From positions 124,001-188,000 of the forward strand of contig NZ_JOCQ01000001.1 in assembly GCF_000720725.1 (NCBI RefSeq): DNA of 64,000 nucleotides, written 5' to 3'. The notes under the pieces were generated by a model that saw only the letters and a program-made list of their open reading frames with translations, searched no databases and had not been told where the DNA came from. The first letter of the stretch is position 1, and each line of letters begins with the position of its first letter. A program made the position numbers and the translations under genes. This stretch comes from Streptomyces rimosus subsp. rimosus. Lineage in GTDB: Bacteria; Actinomycetota; Actinomycetes; Streptomycetales; Streptomycetaceae. Below, one piece after another: positions 1-8,597 of this stretch.

Positions 1-6
1 CCGGCC

Positions 7-1701
7 TCAGATGCGCGACAGCTCGGCCAGCAGGTCGTCCAGACCCAGCGAGCCCTGCGACAGGGCGGCCATGTGCCACGCCTTGAGGTCGAAGTCCGCG
101 CCGTGCCGCTGCCGGGCCGCCTCCCGGCCCTGGAGCCAGGTGCGCTCGCCGAGCTTGTAGCCGATGGCCTGGCCCGGCATGCCCTGATAGCGGATGATCT
201 CGCTCTCGACGAAGTCCGCGGAGCGGCTGGAATACCGCGCGAAGAACTCCTGCGCCAGCTCGGGCGTCCACCGCTCGCCGGGGTGGAAGGGCGAGTCATC
301 CGGAATGGTCAGCTCCAGGTGCATGCCGATGTCGATGATGACGCGGACCGCGCGCATCATCTGCGCGTCCAGGTAGCCGAGCCGGCGCTCGGGGTTGGTC
401 AGGAAGCCCAGCTCGTCCATCAGCCGCTCCGCGTACAGTGCCCAGCCCTCGGCGTTGGCGCTGACCATGCCCACCCCGGTCTGGTAGCGCGAGAGGTCCT
501 CGGCCACGTGCGTCCACTGCGCCAGCTGGAGGTGGTGGCCCGGCACGCCCTCGTGGTACCAGGTCGAGACCAGGTCGTACGCCGGGAAGCGGGTCTGGCC
601 CATGGTCGGCAGCCAGGTGCGGCCCGGGCGGGAGAAGTCCTGCGAGGGCTGGGTGTAGTACGGCGCGGCGGCGCCGCCGGGCGGGGCGATCCGCGACTCC
701 ACGTGCTTGACCCGCTCCGCCAGGTCGAAGTGGGTGCCGTCCAGCGCGTCGATCGCCTGGTCCATCAGCGCCTGGAGCCACTGGCGGGTCTCCTCGACGC
801 CCTCCACGGCCTCGCCGTTCTCGTCCAGCCAGGCCATCGCCTCCCACGGGGTCTTCGCCCCGGGCAGCACCTTCTCCGCCTCCTGGACCATCTCGGCGTG
901 CAGCCGGTGGAACTCCGACCAGCCGTAGGCGTACGCCTCGTCCAGATCCAGGTCGGCGCCGTTGAAGTAGCGGGCGAGACGGGCGTAGCGCTCACGGCCG
1001 ACCACGTCGGGCGCGCCCTCGATCGCCGGTGCGTACCGGCCGCGGAACCAGTCGCGCAGCTCCACGAGGGCGCCGGTCGCCAGCGCCGCGGCGGAGTTCA
1101 GCTCCGCGCGCAGCGCGTCCGGGCCCGGCTCGGTCAGCTCGGCGAACCAGCTGCGGCCCGTGCCGATCCAGGTGTCCAACTGGCCGATGACGGTGGCGAC
1201 CTGGCGCGGCCCGGCGGGCAGGTCCCGCTTCAGGCCCGCCTCCAGCGAGGCGCGATAGCCCTCCAGCGCGGCGGGCACGGCGCGCAGCCGCCGGGCGAGC
1301 GCCGCCCAGTCGTCGTCCGTCTCGACCGGCGTGATCGTCAGGATCTCGCGCACCGAGTGCAGCGGCGAGTGGAGGTTGCTGACCGTGCGCAGCCCCTCAC
1401 CCGCCTCGTGGACCGCCAGCTCGGCGGTCAGCCGCTCGCGCAGCAGCCGGGCGCAGCGGCGCTCGCCCTCGCTGTCCGCGCCCGGCCGCCGCTCGGCCTC
1501 GGCGAGCTGGTCCAGCGTCGTACGGGCGAGCTGCGCCACCGCCTCCTGCCCGGTGGGTGAGAAGTCGGGCAGCCGGCTCGAACTCTCCGGGACGCCGAGG
1601 AAGGTGCCCATGATGGGGTCCAGCTCCACCAGCGCGTCGACATAGGCGTCGGCGACCTGGCGGGGGAGGGGGGCGCTGTCGGAAGCAGTGGTGTGGGACA
1701 T
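7..1701 (-). CDS. DUF885 family protein, predicted metallohydrolase
   Basis: The 564-aa product has the features of the DUF885 family, thought to be metal-dependent hydrolases or carboxypeptidase-like enzymes; no substrate can be named. The family hallmark HEGVPGHH begins at about residue 383, with two histidines and a glutamate placed like a zinc site. No signal peptide is visible, so it is probably cytoplasmic. I start it at the ATG at 1701 (MSHTTAS); an in-frame ATG at 1710 adds three residues and cannot be excluded. It stands alone and is divergent from the LysR gene at 1907, which makes that regulator a possible controller. Family assignment is firm; the biochemical role is not known. 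Confidence 0.85.
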   Translation of the reverse strand: MSHTTASDSAPLPRQVADAYVDALVELDPIMGTFLGVPESSSRLPDFSPTGQEAVAQLARTTLDQLAEAERRPGADSEGERRCARLLRERLTAELAVHEAGEGLRTVSNLHSPLHSVREILTITPVETDDDWAALARRLRAVPAALEGYRASLEAGLKRDLPAGPRQVATVIGQLDTWIGTGRSWFAELTEPGPDALRAELNSAAALATGALVELRDWFRGRYAPAIEGAPDVVGRERYARLARYFNGADLDLDEAYAYGWSEFHRLHAEMVQEAEKVLPGAKTPWEAMAWLDENGEAVEGVEETRQWLQALMDQAIDALDGTHFDLAERVKHVESRIAPPGGAAAPYYTQPSQDFSRPGRTWLPTMGQTRFPAYDLVSTWYHEGVPGHHLQLAQWTHVAEDLSRYQTGVGMVSANAEGWALYAERLMDELGFLTNPERRLGYLDAQMMRAVRVIIDIGMHLELTIPDDSPFHPGERWTPELAQEFFARYSSRSADFVESEIIRYQGMPGQAIGYKLGERTWLQGREAARQRHGADFDLKAWHMAALSQGSLGLDDLLAELSRI

Positions 1702-1906
1702 GCGCCCCATCCTCGTACGGAAGCCCCCGCCACGTCATCATCAGCGCGCCGTGCGTCCGCCCGCGCAGCGCCGCGTCCGCGCAGGGCGAACAGGGGAACG
1801 TGCCGCACGCGCCGCACGTACCGCGCCCGCCCGGAGCGGAAGGCGGGCTTCATCGGTCCGGACCGGACTATTGCTCCCGCCGGAGCGGACGCTCCAAGCT
1901 CACAGA

Positions 1907-3091
1907 ATGGACCTGGAATTGCGGCATTTGAAGACGATCCGGACGATAGCCGACGCGGGGAGCCTCACGAAGGCCGCCGCACAGCTGGGCCTGGCGCAAC
2001 CCGCCCTGAGCGCCCAGCTGAAACGGATCGAGCGCACCCTCGGCGGCAAGCTCTTCGAGCGCGGGCGCTACGGGGTACGGCCCACGGCGCTCGGCGAGTT
2101 CGTGCTGGAGCGGGCGCGCGTGGTGCTGCCCGCGATCAGCGAGCTCCAGCAGGAGGCCGTACGGTTCGGCAGCGCGGGCAGCAGAATGACCGGCTTCCGG
2201 CTCGGCGGCACCCACGGCCCGCTGCTGGGCGGCCTGGTGGACCGGCTCGCGACCGCGCACCCGGGCGTGCCGGTGACCACCTTCACCACCTGGTCCGAGC
2301 GTGAGATCGCCGCCGCGGTCGCCGCCGGACGCCTGGACTTCGCCCTGATCGGCGCCTGCGGCGAGGCCCCGGCGCCCGAGCCGGAACGGCTCAGCTGGCG
2401 GGAGATCGCGGTGGACCCGGTCTTCGTCATGCTCGCCGACAGCCATCCGCTGGCCGGCCGGCGCGAGATCGGCCTGGCGGAACTGGCCACCGAGGCCTGG
2501 GCGGACGTGCCGGGCGACGGCTGTTTCGCGGACTGCTTCACCCTTGCCTGCGCCCGCGCCGGCTTCACCCCGGCCCGCGTGTACGAGACGGACACCGCGT
2601 CCTGCATCCACCTCGTGCAGGTCAGCCGCGCCGCGGGGCTGTGCCGGGCGACCCTGCCGCCCACTCCGGGGATGGTGACCAGACCGCTCGCCGGTACGCC
2701 GCTGACCTGGCGCCACCTGGTCGGCTGGCACCCGGCGACCCCCGCGGCGAACTCCGCCCCCGAGGTCGTCGCCCAGGCCCGTGCCGCCCACGCCGACGCC
2801 GCCGCGCGCAGCGAGAGCTATACGCGATGGCTGGCCGACCACCGCACGGCGGCCGATCCGGGGCCGCCGGGAACCGGCGGCGGCCCGCTGCCGGATTCCG
2901 CCCGCCCACGGGCCGCCGCTCATCCGGATCATCCGGATTCGGGCCGTCCGCAGGCGATCGGCCACCCGGAGGCCGACCCGGGGCCACCGGAAGACACCGG
3001 CTACCCGAAGGCCGATCCGGGGCCATCGGAAGACATCGGCTACCCGGGACTCCCCCGCGGTATCCATAACATTCCGCAGAAGGACAACTGA
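1907..3091 (+). CDS. LysR-family transcriptional regulator with repetitive C-terminal tail
   Basis: The 394-aa protein begins MDLELRHLKTI and carries a typical LysR winged helix-turn-helix in residues 1-60 (AGSLTKAAAQLGLAQPALSAQ), followed by a substrate-binding-like domain to about residue 310. LysR proteins are normally near 300 aa. Here a further 80 or so residues are rich in Pro, Gly, Asp and His and end in a tandem 13-residue repeat. The start at 1907 is set by the family's normal N-terminus; the upstream in-frame extension is low-complexity and looks non-coding. It is divergent from the DUF885 gene, the most likely target. The inducer is unknown. Confidence 0.9.
   Translation: MDLELRHLKTIRTIADAGSLTKAAAQLGLAQPALSAQLKRIERTLGGKLFERGRYGVRPTALGEFVLERARVVLPAISELQQEAVRFGSAGSRMTGFRLGGTHGPLLGGLVDRLATAHPGVPVTTFTTWSEREIAAAVAAGRLDFALIGACGEAPAPEPERLSWREIAVDPVFVMLADSHPLAGRREIGLAELATEAWADVPGDGCFADCFTLACARAGFTPARVYETDTASCIHLVQVSRAAGLCRATLPPTPGMVTRPLAGTPLTWRHLVGWHPATPAANSAPEVVAQARAAHADAAARSESYTRWLADHRTAADPGPPGTGGGPLPDSARPRAAAHPDHPDSGRPQAIGHPEADPGPPEDTGYPKADPGPSEDIGYPGLPRGIHNIPQKDN
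2960..3046 (+). repeat. 39-bp in-frame tandem repeat encoding the LysR tail
   Basis: Two 39-bp units (2960-2998 and 2999-3037) and a 9-bp third start lie inside the LysR gene. Each encodes a 13-residue unit of the form G(H/Y)P(E/K)ADPGP(P/S)ED(T/I). The unit length keeps the reading frame, so copy number could change without breaking the gene. Confidence 0.75.
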
Positions 3092-3166
3092 CATCTTCTA
3101 CGGGCCGCCGCCCGGCTCCTACGGTTTCCGCACCTCCACCCCCCCGAGACCGAGGAGACCTCCCCC

Positions 3167-4549
3167 ATGCGCCACAGACACGCCCGAGCGGGTACGTGTG
3201 CCGTCATCACCGCCGTCGGCGCCCTTGTCCTGACCGCGCTGCCCGGCTCCGCGGCAGCCCGGATACGGGCGGACTCGACGACCGCGCAGACCCCCCACCG
3301 GTCGGCCGCCGAGACCCTGTCCGTCGGTGCCACCTCCGACGCCGTGTACCAGGCGATGCAGCGTGACCTCGGCCTGAACCGGGCACAGGCCGAGCGGCGG
3401 CTCGCCAACGAGGCGGAAGCCGGTGCCGTGGCCGGACACCTGAGGAACGCGCTGGGCACGTCCTTCGCCGGCGCCTGGGTCAGCGGCACCGAGTCCGGCA
3501 CGCTGACCGTGGCCACCACCGACACCGCGCGCCTCGCAGCCGTCCGGGCGGCCGGTGCCCGCGCCGTCCACACGTCCCACTCGCTCGCCCAACTCGAATC
3601 CACCAAAGCGAAGTTGGACCGCGCGGCACAGCACCGTGCCGCTCCCGAGGCATCCTCGTGGGCCGTGGACGTCCGGACGAACACGGTGCAGCTGCGGGCC
3701 GCCGATCCCGCGGCTGCCCGGACGTTCGTCGCCGCCAGCGGCGCCGACCGCTCCCTCGTCGGCGTGAGCGCCACCGCCGAGCGCCCGCGCCCGCTGTACG
3801 ACATCCGCGGCGGCGACGCCTACTACATGGGCGGCGGCCGCTGCTCCGTCGGCTTCGCGATCACCCGCGGCAGCCAGCAGGGCTTCGCCACCGCGGGCCA
3901 CTGCGGACGCGCGGGCACCTCCACCACCGGGTACAACCAGGTGGCCCAAGGCAGCTTCCAGGCCTCCACCTTCCCGGGCCGGGACACCGCCTGGGTCGCC
4001 GCCAACGGCAACTGGACCTCCACGCCGTACGTGAAGGGCCAGGGCGGCCAGAACGTCCGGGTCGCCGGCTCCACCCAGGCGGCGGTCGGCGCCTCGATCT
4101 GCCGCTCCGGCTCCACCACCGGCTGGCACTGCGGCACGATCCAGCAGCACAACACCAGCGTCACCTACCCGCAGGGCACCGTCAGCGGTGTGACCCGGAC
4201 CTCGGTCTGCGCCGAGCCGGGCGACTCCGGCGGCTCCTTCATCTCCGGCAGCCAGGCCCAGGGCGTCACCTCCGGCGGCTCCGGCAACTGCAGCTCCGGC
4301 GGCACGACCTTCTACCAGCCCATCAACCCGCTGCTCCAGGGCTACGGCCTCACCCTGAAGACCAACACCGGCGGCTCCGAGGAGCCCGGCCCCAGCGAGC
4401 CGGGCGAGACCACCTGGGCCGCCGGCACCGTCTACGAGGCGGGCGCCCAGGTGACGTACGACGGGATCACCTACCGCTGCCTGCAGGGCCACCAGGCCCA
4501 GCCCGGCTGGGAACCGGCGAACACGCCCTCCCTGTGGGAGCAGGTCTGA
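3167..4549 (+). CDS. Streptogrisin-C-like secreted S1 serine protease with chitin-binding domain
   Basis: A 460-aa secreted chymotrypsin-fold protease of the alpha-lytic/streptogrisin group. Order: signal peptide (about 1-31, ending AAA), alpha-lytic-type prodomain (about 50-205), protease domain beginning near YDIRGGDAYY, Gly/Ser/Pro linker, then a C-terminal carbohydrate-binding module of about 43 residues (TTWAAGTVYEAG...). The catalytic triad is visible as H245 (ATAGHCG), D273 (GRDTAW) and S354 (GDSGGS). The C-terminal module matches the chitin-binding domain that marks streptogrisin C, so the enzyme probably acts on protein in chitin-rich or wall material. A good ribosome site (GAGGAGA) precedes the ATG. 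A strong terminator follows at 4632. Confidence 0.93.
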   Translation: MRHRHARAGTCAVITAVGALVLTALPGSAAARIRADSTTAQTPHRSAAETLSVGATSDAVYQAMQRDLGLNRAQAERRLANEAEAGAVAGHLRNALGTSFAGAWVSGTESGTLTVATTDTARLAAVRAAGARAVHTSHSLAQLESTKAKLDRAAQHRAAPEASSWAVDVRTNTVQLRAADPAAARTFVAASGADRSLVGVSATAERPRPLYDIRGGDAYYMGGGRCSVGFAITRGSQQGFATAGHCGRAGTSTTGYNQVAQGSFQASTFPGRDTAWVAANGNWTSTPYVKGQGGQNVRVAGSTQAAVGASICRSGSTTGWHCGTIQQHNTSVTYPQGTVSGVTRTSVCAEPGDSGGSFISGSQAQGVTSGGSGNCSSGGTTFYQPINPLLQGYGLTLKTNTGGSEEPGPSEPGETTWAAGTVYEAGAQVTYDGITYRCLQGHQAQPGWEPANTPSLWEQV

Positions 4550-4631
4550 GAGCCACGACAGGTGAAGGTGGCTGAGGCCACCGCAGGCCACTGAGGTACG
4601 GCACCGATCCGCACCGGTCTCCGTACCGCCC

Positions 4632-4671
4632 GGGGCCGGCTGGTACGAGCGCTCGCGTACCGGCCGGCCCC
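4632..4671. terminator. Hairpin terminator between convergent genes
   Basis: Arms 4632-4647 (GGGGCCGGCTGGTACG) and 4656-4671 pair at 15 of 16 positions around an 8-nt loop. It sits between the converging stops of the protease (4549) and the GNAT gene (4700), so it can serve both. There is no U tract, as is usual in Streptomyces. Confidence 0.75.
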
Positions 4672-4699
4672 ACTCCCGCGTCAGCGTGTGGTCACACCG

Positions 4700-6091
4700 T
4701 CACGTCGTCCGCGGACCCGCGTCCGGCGCGGTCCGGGCCTTCTGCGGCCGTACGGGCACCCCGGCCGGCCGGGCGGTGATCACCAGCGTGCCCTCCTCGA
4801 TCTGGTAGTCCAGCGGCAGGCCCAGGCCGCGCATGGTGGCCACCATCCCGGTGTTGGACGCCTGAGTGATCGCGTACACGCTCGTGCAGCCCGCGTCCGC
4901 GGCCATCCCGACCAGCCGGCGCAGCAGTTCCGCGCCGATGCCGCGCCGCTGCCACGCGTCCTCCACCAGCAGCGCCACCTCGGTCTCCTCGCCGTCCCAC
5001 AGCAGATGGCCGAGCGCCACCAGCCGCCCGGACGCGGTCTCGACCGCGAGCGTACGGCCGAAGCGCGGGCTGAGCAGGTGGTCCAGATAACGCTCGGCGT
5101 CGGCGACCGGGCCCTGGTAGCGCATCGCCAGCGTCCGGGCCGAGCAGCGGCCGTGCAGGGCGCGGGCCGCCGCCAGGTCGGAGGGGTCCGCGCGGCGCAC
5201 CGTGATGGGGTTGCCCTCGGGCAGCGTCAGCACGTCGCGGCGCGGCGGCACCCGCTGACCGAGCCGGGCGTCCAGCTCGACGAGCGCCCGTACCCGCGCG
5301 AACTCGGTGGGCGTGAAGGGAAGGTGCGGGCGTTCGATGGTGACGGAGCCCCCGGACGGATCACGGAACGTCATGGTGTGCTCTTCGAGGATGCCCTCCT
5401 CCGGCACCGGCTCGGTGTTCCGCTGTCCGTTCCAGGTCCGCGCGGGCACCGAATGGATGGTGCAGCGGCCCAGCAACTGGCGTAGCGCGAGCGGCAGTTC
5501 GGCGGAGTCCAGGGCGGTACGGGTGGCCATCCCCAGCATCCGGGTGGGGGCGTCCACCAGGTCGTGCGCGTCCGCCCGCTCCAGCCAGGTGTGCGCGCCG
5601 CCCGCGGCGGCGACCGTCCTGGTCAGGTCCGCGGGGAGCAGCGCGGCGGGGGCGCGCAGCAGGAACTCGTCCACCGTCCCGTCCGACAGCGGGTGGGTCT
5701 GCAGGCTCAGGATGTCCACCCGGTGCCCGGCCAGCGCCGTGCTCAGCGCGGCCAGGGTGCCCGGCTCGTCCCGTACGGTCGTGCGCATCCGCCACAGCGC
5801 CGTCTCCTGCCGCTCCTCGGGGGAGGCGGCGGGGGACACCGGCGCCGCGGCGCCGGTATCGGTCGGCGGCGGCGCGTTCTCGTGGCGTCGTGCCCACCAC
5901 GCGTGGAACGCGGCCGTGGCGATCAGTGCGACCGCCGAGCAGCAGAGCAGCACCGTGCCGGACGGGCCGTGCGCGATGGTGTTGGCGACGGCGTCCGCCA
6001 CCGCCACGGCGGTGAACAGGGCCGCCAGCTCGACCAGCTCCCGCCGCCAGTGATGGCGGCGGGAACTCTTGGCAGATGTCGCGTCAGTCAT
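4700..6091 (-). CDS. Membrane-anchored ACT-GNAT domain protein
   Basis: A 463-aa protein with three parts. Two hydrophobic helices lie near residues 18-37 and 45-66. An ACT-like small-molecule-binding segment follows around 95-175 (RMRTTVRDEPGTLAALSTALAG). A GNAT acetyltransferase domain occupies the last 150 or so residues, with the acetyl-CoA loop visible as Q-R-R-G-I-G-A. The layout suggests an acetyltransferase tied to the membrane and tuned by an amino acid, by analogy with other ACT-GNAT fusions; the substrate is unknown. I start at the ATG at 6091 (MTDATSAK); upstream in-frame sequence is not convincing protein. Gene order gives no operon partner. Confidence 0.8.
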   Translation of the reverse strand: MTDATSAKSSRRHHWRRELVELAALFTAVAVADAVANTIAHGPSGTVLLCCSAVALIATAAFHAWWARRHENAPPPTDTGAAAPVSPAASPEERQETALWRMRTTVRDEPGTLAALSTALAGHRVDILSLQTHPLSDGTVDEFLLRAPAALLPADLTRTVAAAGGAHTWLERADAHDLVDAPTRMLGMATRTALDSAELPLALRQLLGRCTIHSVPARTWNGQRNTEPVPEEGILEEHTMTFRDPSGGSVTIERPHLPFTPTEFARVRALVELDARLGQRVPPRRDVLTLPEGNPITVRRADPSDLAAARALHGRCSARTLAMRYQGPVADAERYLDHLLSPRFGRTLAVETASGRLVALGHLLWDGEETEVALLVEDAWQRRGIGAELLRRLVGMAADAGCTSVYAITQASNTGMVATMRGLGLPLDYQIEEGTLVITARPAGVPVRPQKARTAPDAGPRTT

Positions 6092-6218
6092 ACGGCCAGC
6101 CTCACCGACCGGTGTTGCCTGATCGCGAACGCTCTGTGACCGATGGGTAAAGGAGGCAATCGAGGCACAAAGCGACCGTTGTGTCCATCCCACGCCGGGA
6201 CGGTACCTTTCGGCTCTC

Positions 6219-7835
6219 CTAGCTGCCGGGCTGCCCCACCCGCCCGGGCTGCAGCACCTTGCGGAACAGCACCTGCCCGTCGTCCTGCCGCAGCCGTACG
6301 GTCAGCTCGCCGCTGTCGCCGTCGATGTCCACCTCGCCGAAGAACTGCGGGTTCTCGGCGGGGGAGACGTTCGCCCGCCGCGGCGCCTTGACGAAGGGCT
6401 GCGCGGGCCCGAACGTACCGTCCAGCGGCACGGCCGGGAAGCCGCCCGCGTTCAGCGGCCCCGACACGAACTCCCAGAACGGCGCGAAGTCCTTGAACGC
6501 GGCGCGCGAGGGATCGTAGTGCTGCGCCGAGGTGTAGTGCACGTCGGTCGTCAGCCACACCGTGCCGGTGACGCGCCGGTGCTTGATGAACCGCAGCAGC
6601 TCCGCGATCTGCAGCTCCCGGCCCAGCGGCGCGCCCGGATCGCCCTGCGCCACCGCCTCGAAGTTCGTCCTGCCGTCCGCGACCACCAGCCCCAGCGGCA
6701 GGTCGGCGGCGATCACCTTCCACACCGCACGGGACCGCGCCAGCGACCGCTTCAGCCACGCCAGCTGCTCGGCGCCGAGGATGCCCTGCCGGTCGTCGGG
6801 CTGCCGGTTGGGGGAGTTGGCGTTCCGGTACGTCCGCATGTCGAGCACGAACACGTCCAGCAGCGGCCCGTGGCGCAGCACCCGGTAGACGCGCCCGCCC
6901 CGGTCCGAGTGGAGCGTACGGATGGGGAAGTACTCCCGGAACGCCCGCAGCGAACGCGCCGCGAGCACGTCCACGTCCTTCTCCGTGTACCGGTCGTCGT
7001 CGAGGATCTGGCCCGGGTACCAGTTGTTGCGCACCTCGTGGTCGTCCCACTGGATGACGGTGGGCACCTGCGCGTTGAAGCGGCGCAGATTGGCGTCCAG
7101 CAGGTTGTAGCGGAAGGCGCCGCGGTACTCCGCCAGCGTCTCGGCGACCTTCGACTTCTCCTCGGTGGTCACATTCCGCCAGATCCGGCCGTCGGGCAGT
7201 CGCACACTGGCCTCGATCGGACTGTCGGCGTAGATGTTGTCACCGCTGCACAGGAAGAAATCCGGGTCCCGACGGCGCATCTCCTCGTAGATCCGGTAGC
7301 CGCCGCGGTCCGGGTTGATGCCCCAGCCCTGCCCCGCCAGATCGCCCGACCAGGTGAAGCGCACACCGTCCCGGCGCCGGTCCGAGGCGGTACGGAAGGT
7401 CCCGGTCACCGGCCGGCCCGTACGCCGGTGGTCGTGCGGGTCGGCGAGCAGCACCCGGTAGTGGATCTGCTCACCGGACGGCAGACCGTGCAGCGCGGTG
7501 GTGCCGGTGAAGTCCGTACCGGGGCCGAGCAGCGGGCCGTGCCAGGTACGGGCGCCCCGGAACGACTCGGTCGCCGCGGTCTGCACGATCATCCGCGCCG
7601 GCCGGTCGGACCGCACCCACACCAGCCCGGACGAGGCCGTCACGTCCCCGGCCTGCACACCCCACGGGGCACCCGGCCGCCCGGCCCGCAGCAGCGCGGG
7701 CGCGCCCGCCGCACGGGACGCGGCCCTGGCTTCCGTGGCGCCGGCGAGGGCGGGCAGGGCGAGCGCCGCGGTACCGGCCGCCGCCCCGTGCAGCAGTGAC
7801 CGCCGGTCGACGGCTCTGCCGGGTCCCTGCGCCAT
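6219..7835 (-). CDS. phoD: Alkaline phosphatase D family protein, Tat-exported
   Basis: This 538-aa protein is a PhoD-type phosphatase/phosphodiesterase that releases phosphate outside the cell. It begins with a twin-arginine signal (DRRSLLHG, about residues 10-17, then an Ala-rich stretch ending near residue 39). An N-terminal Fn3-like PhoD domain follows, then the metallophosphoesterase core. Metal-binding motifs are visible: GDNIYAD and WDDHEVRNNW. Length matches Streptomyces PhoD (about 530-550 aa). The ATG at 7835 has GGGAGG seven bases upstream. A PHO-box-like direct repeat lies 64 bp upstream (7899-7920), implying PhoP activation under phosphate starvation. Confidence 0.93.
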   Translation of the reverse strand: MAQGPGRAVDRRSLLHGAAAGTAALALPALAGATEARAASRAAGAPALLRAGRPGAPWGVQAGDVTASSGLVWVRSDRPARMIVQTAATESFRGARTWHGPLLGPGTDFTGTTALHGLPSGEQIHYRVLLADPHDHRRTGRPVTGTFRTASDRRRDGVRFTWSGDLAGQGWGINPDRGGYRIYEEMRRRDPDFFLCSGDNIYADSPIEASVRLPDGRIWRNVTTEEKSKVAETLAEYRGAFRYNLLDANLRRFNAQVPTVIQWDDHEVRNNWYPGQILDDDRYTEKDVDVLAARSLRAFREYFPIRTLHSDRGGRVYRVLRHGPLLDVFVLDMRTYRNANSPNRQPDDRQGILGAEQLAWLKRSLARSRAVWKVIAADLPLGLVVADGRTNFEAVAQGDPGAPLGRELQIAELLRFIKHRRVTGTVWLTTDVHYTSAQHYDPSRAAFKDFAPFWEFVSGPLNAGGFPAVPLDGTFGPAQPFVKAPRRANVSPAENPQFFGEVDIDGDSGELTVRLRQDDGQVLFRKVLQPGRVGQPGS

Positions 7836-7898
7836 GTGAAACCTCCCGTGAAACGACCGATCTTGGTGACCTTCCGTTCGTACCGGGGCCCGGTGCCG

Positions 7899-7920
7899 CG
7901 CGGCCGAACGGGTGGTGAAC
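7899..7920 (-). promoter_or_regulatory. PHO-box-like 11-bp direct repeat ahead of phoD
   Basis: Read on the minus strand, GTTCACCACCC is followed directly by GTTCGGCCGCG. The first unit matches the Streptomyces PhoP unit GTTCACC exactly and the second matches at five of seven positions, in the correct 11-bp phase. It lies 64 bp upstream of the phoD start. Confidence 0.6.
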
Positions 7921-7977
7921 TCCAGGGGGCGGGCCCGGACCGGCCGGGACCCGGAGCGTTCTCCGGCCGCCCCGTCC

Positions 7978-8430
7978 TCAGCGCGCCGTGTCGAGGATCA
8001 CCCGGGCGACCAGCGCCGGATCGTCGTTCATCGGCACATGGCCACAGCCCGGCAGCCGTACGAGCCGGGCGCCCGGTATCGCGTACTTGGCCCGTATGCT
8101 TTGCCGCCGCAGCAGCAGCCGGTCGCGACTGCCCCAGGCGATGGTCACCGGTACATCCGGTACGTCATCGGTGAACAGTACGGTGCGCCCCGCCGCCAGA
8201 GTCGGTGCGAAACCGGTCGCGTTGCGCAACGCCCCGGTCTCGGCCATCACCGCCGACGCCGAACGGCGGCCCGGGTGCGCCTATATGGCGCTCGTCAGCG
8301 AGGCCCGTCCGGCCGCCGAACGGGCCGGCAGCCCGACCGCCGGCCGTGGCAGCACCTTCGCGCCGGCCCGCATGCCGCGCAGCACCCCGAAGGCGTACCG
8401 CCGTTCGGCCTGCGCGGTAGCGGTTTCCTT
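7978..8430 (-). pseudogene. Alpha/beta-hydrolase remnant, N-terminally truncated and with an internal stop
   Basis: The last 90 residues (7978-8250) look like the end of an alpha/beta hydrolase: core strand VTIAWGSRDRLL with the acid region, and GCGHVPMNDDP carrying the catalytic His. Reading upstream in the same frame passes a TAG at 8281-8283 and continues as recognisable hydrolase lid sequence (AERRYAFGVLRGMRAGAKVLPRP) to about 8430, then homology ends. The N-terminal half with the nucleophile elbow is missing. The stop replaces the residue before AHPGR, where family members usually have Tyr or another aromatic. It is therefore a decayed gene, not a working 90-aa protein. Confidence 0.75.
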
Positions 8431-8597
8431 CGAGGGCCGGGGCGGGGCTGCGCCCGGGAGCCGGGGCGGGGCTCCGGCGATCCGGCGCCGGTACGGCTCC
8501 GCCTGCCGCGCGCCCTGTGCCGCACACCACGTCCGTACGCGTCTCTTTCCGATCGTTTCCGCTGGACAACGACCGGTCGGCCCGCTGGGATGAAGGG

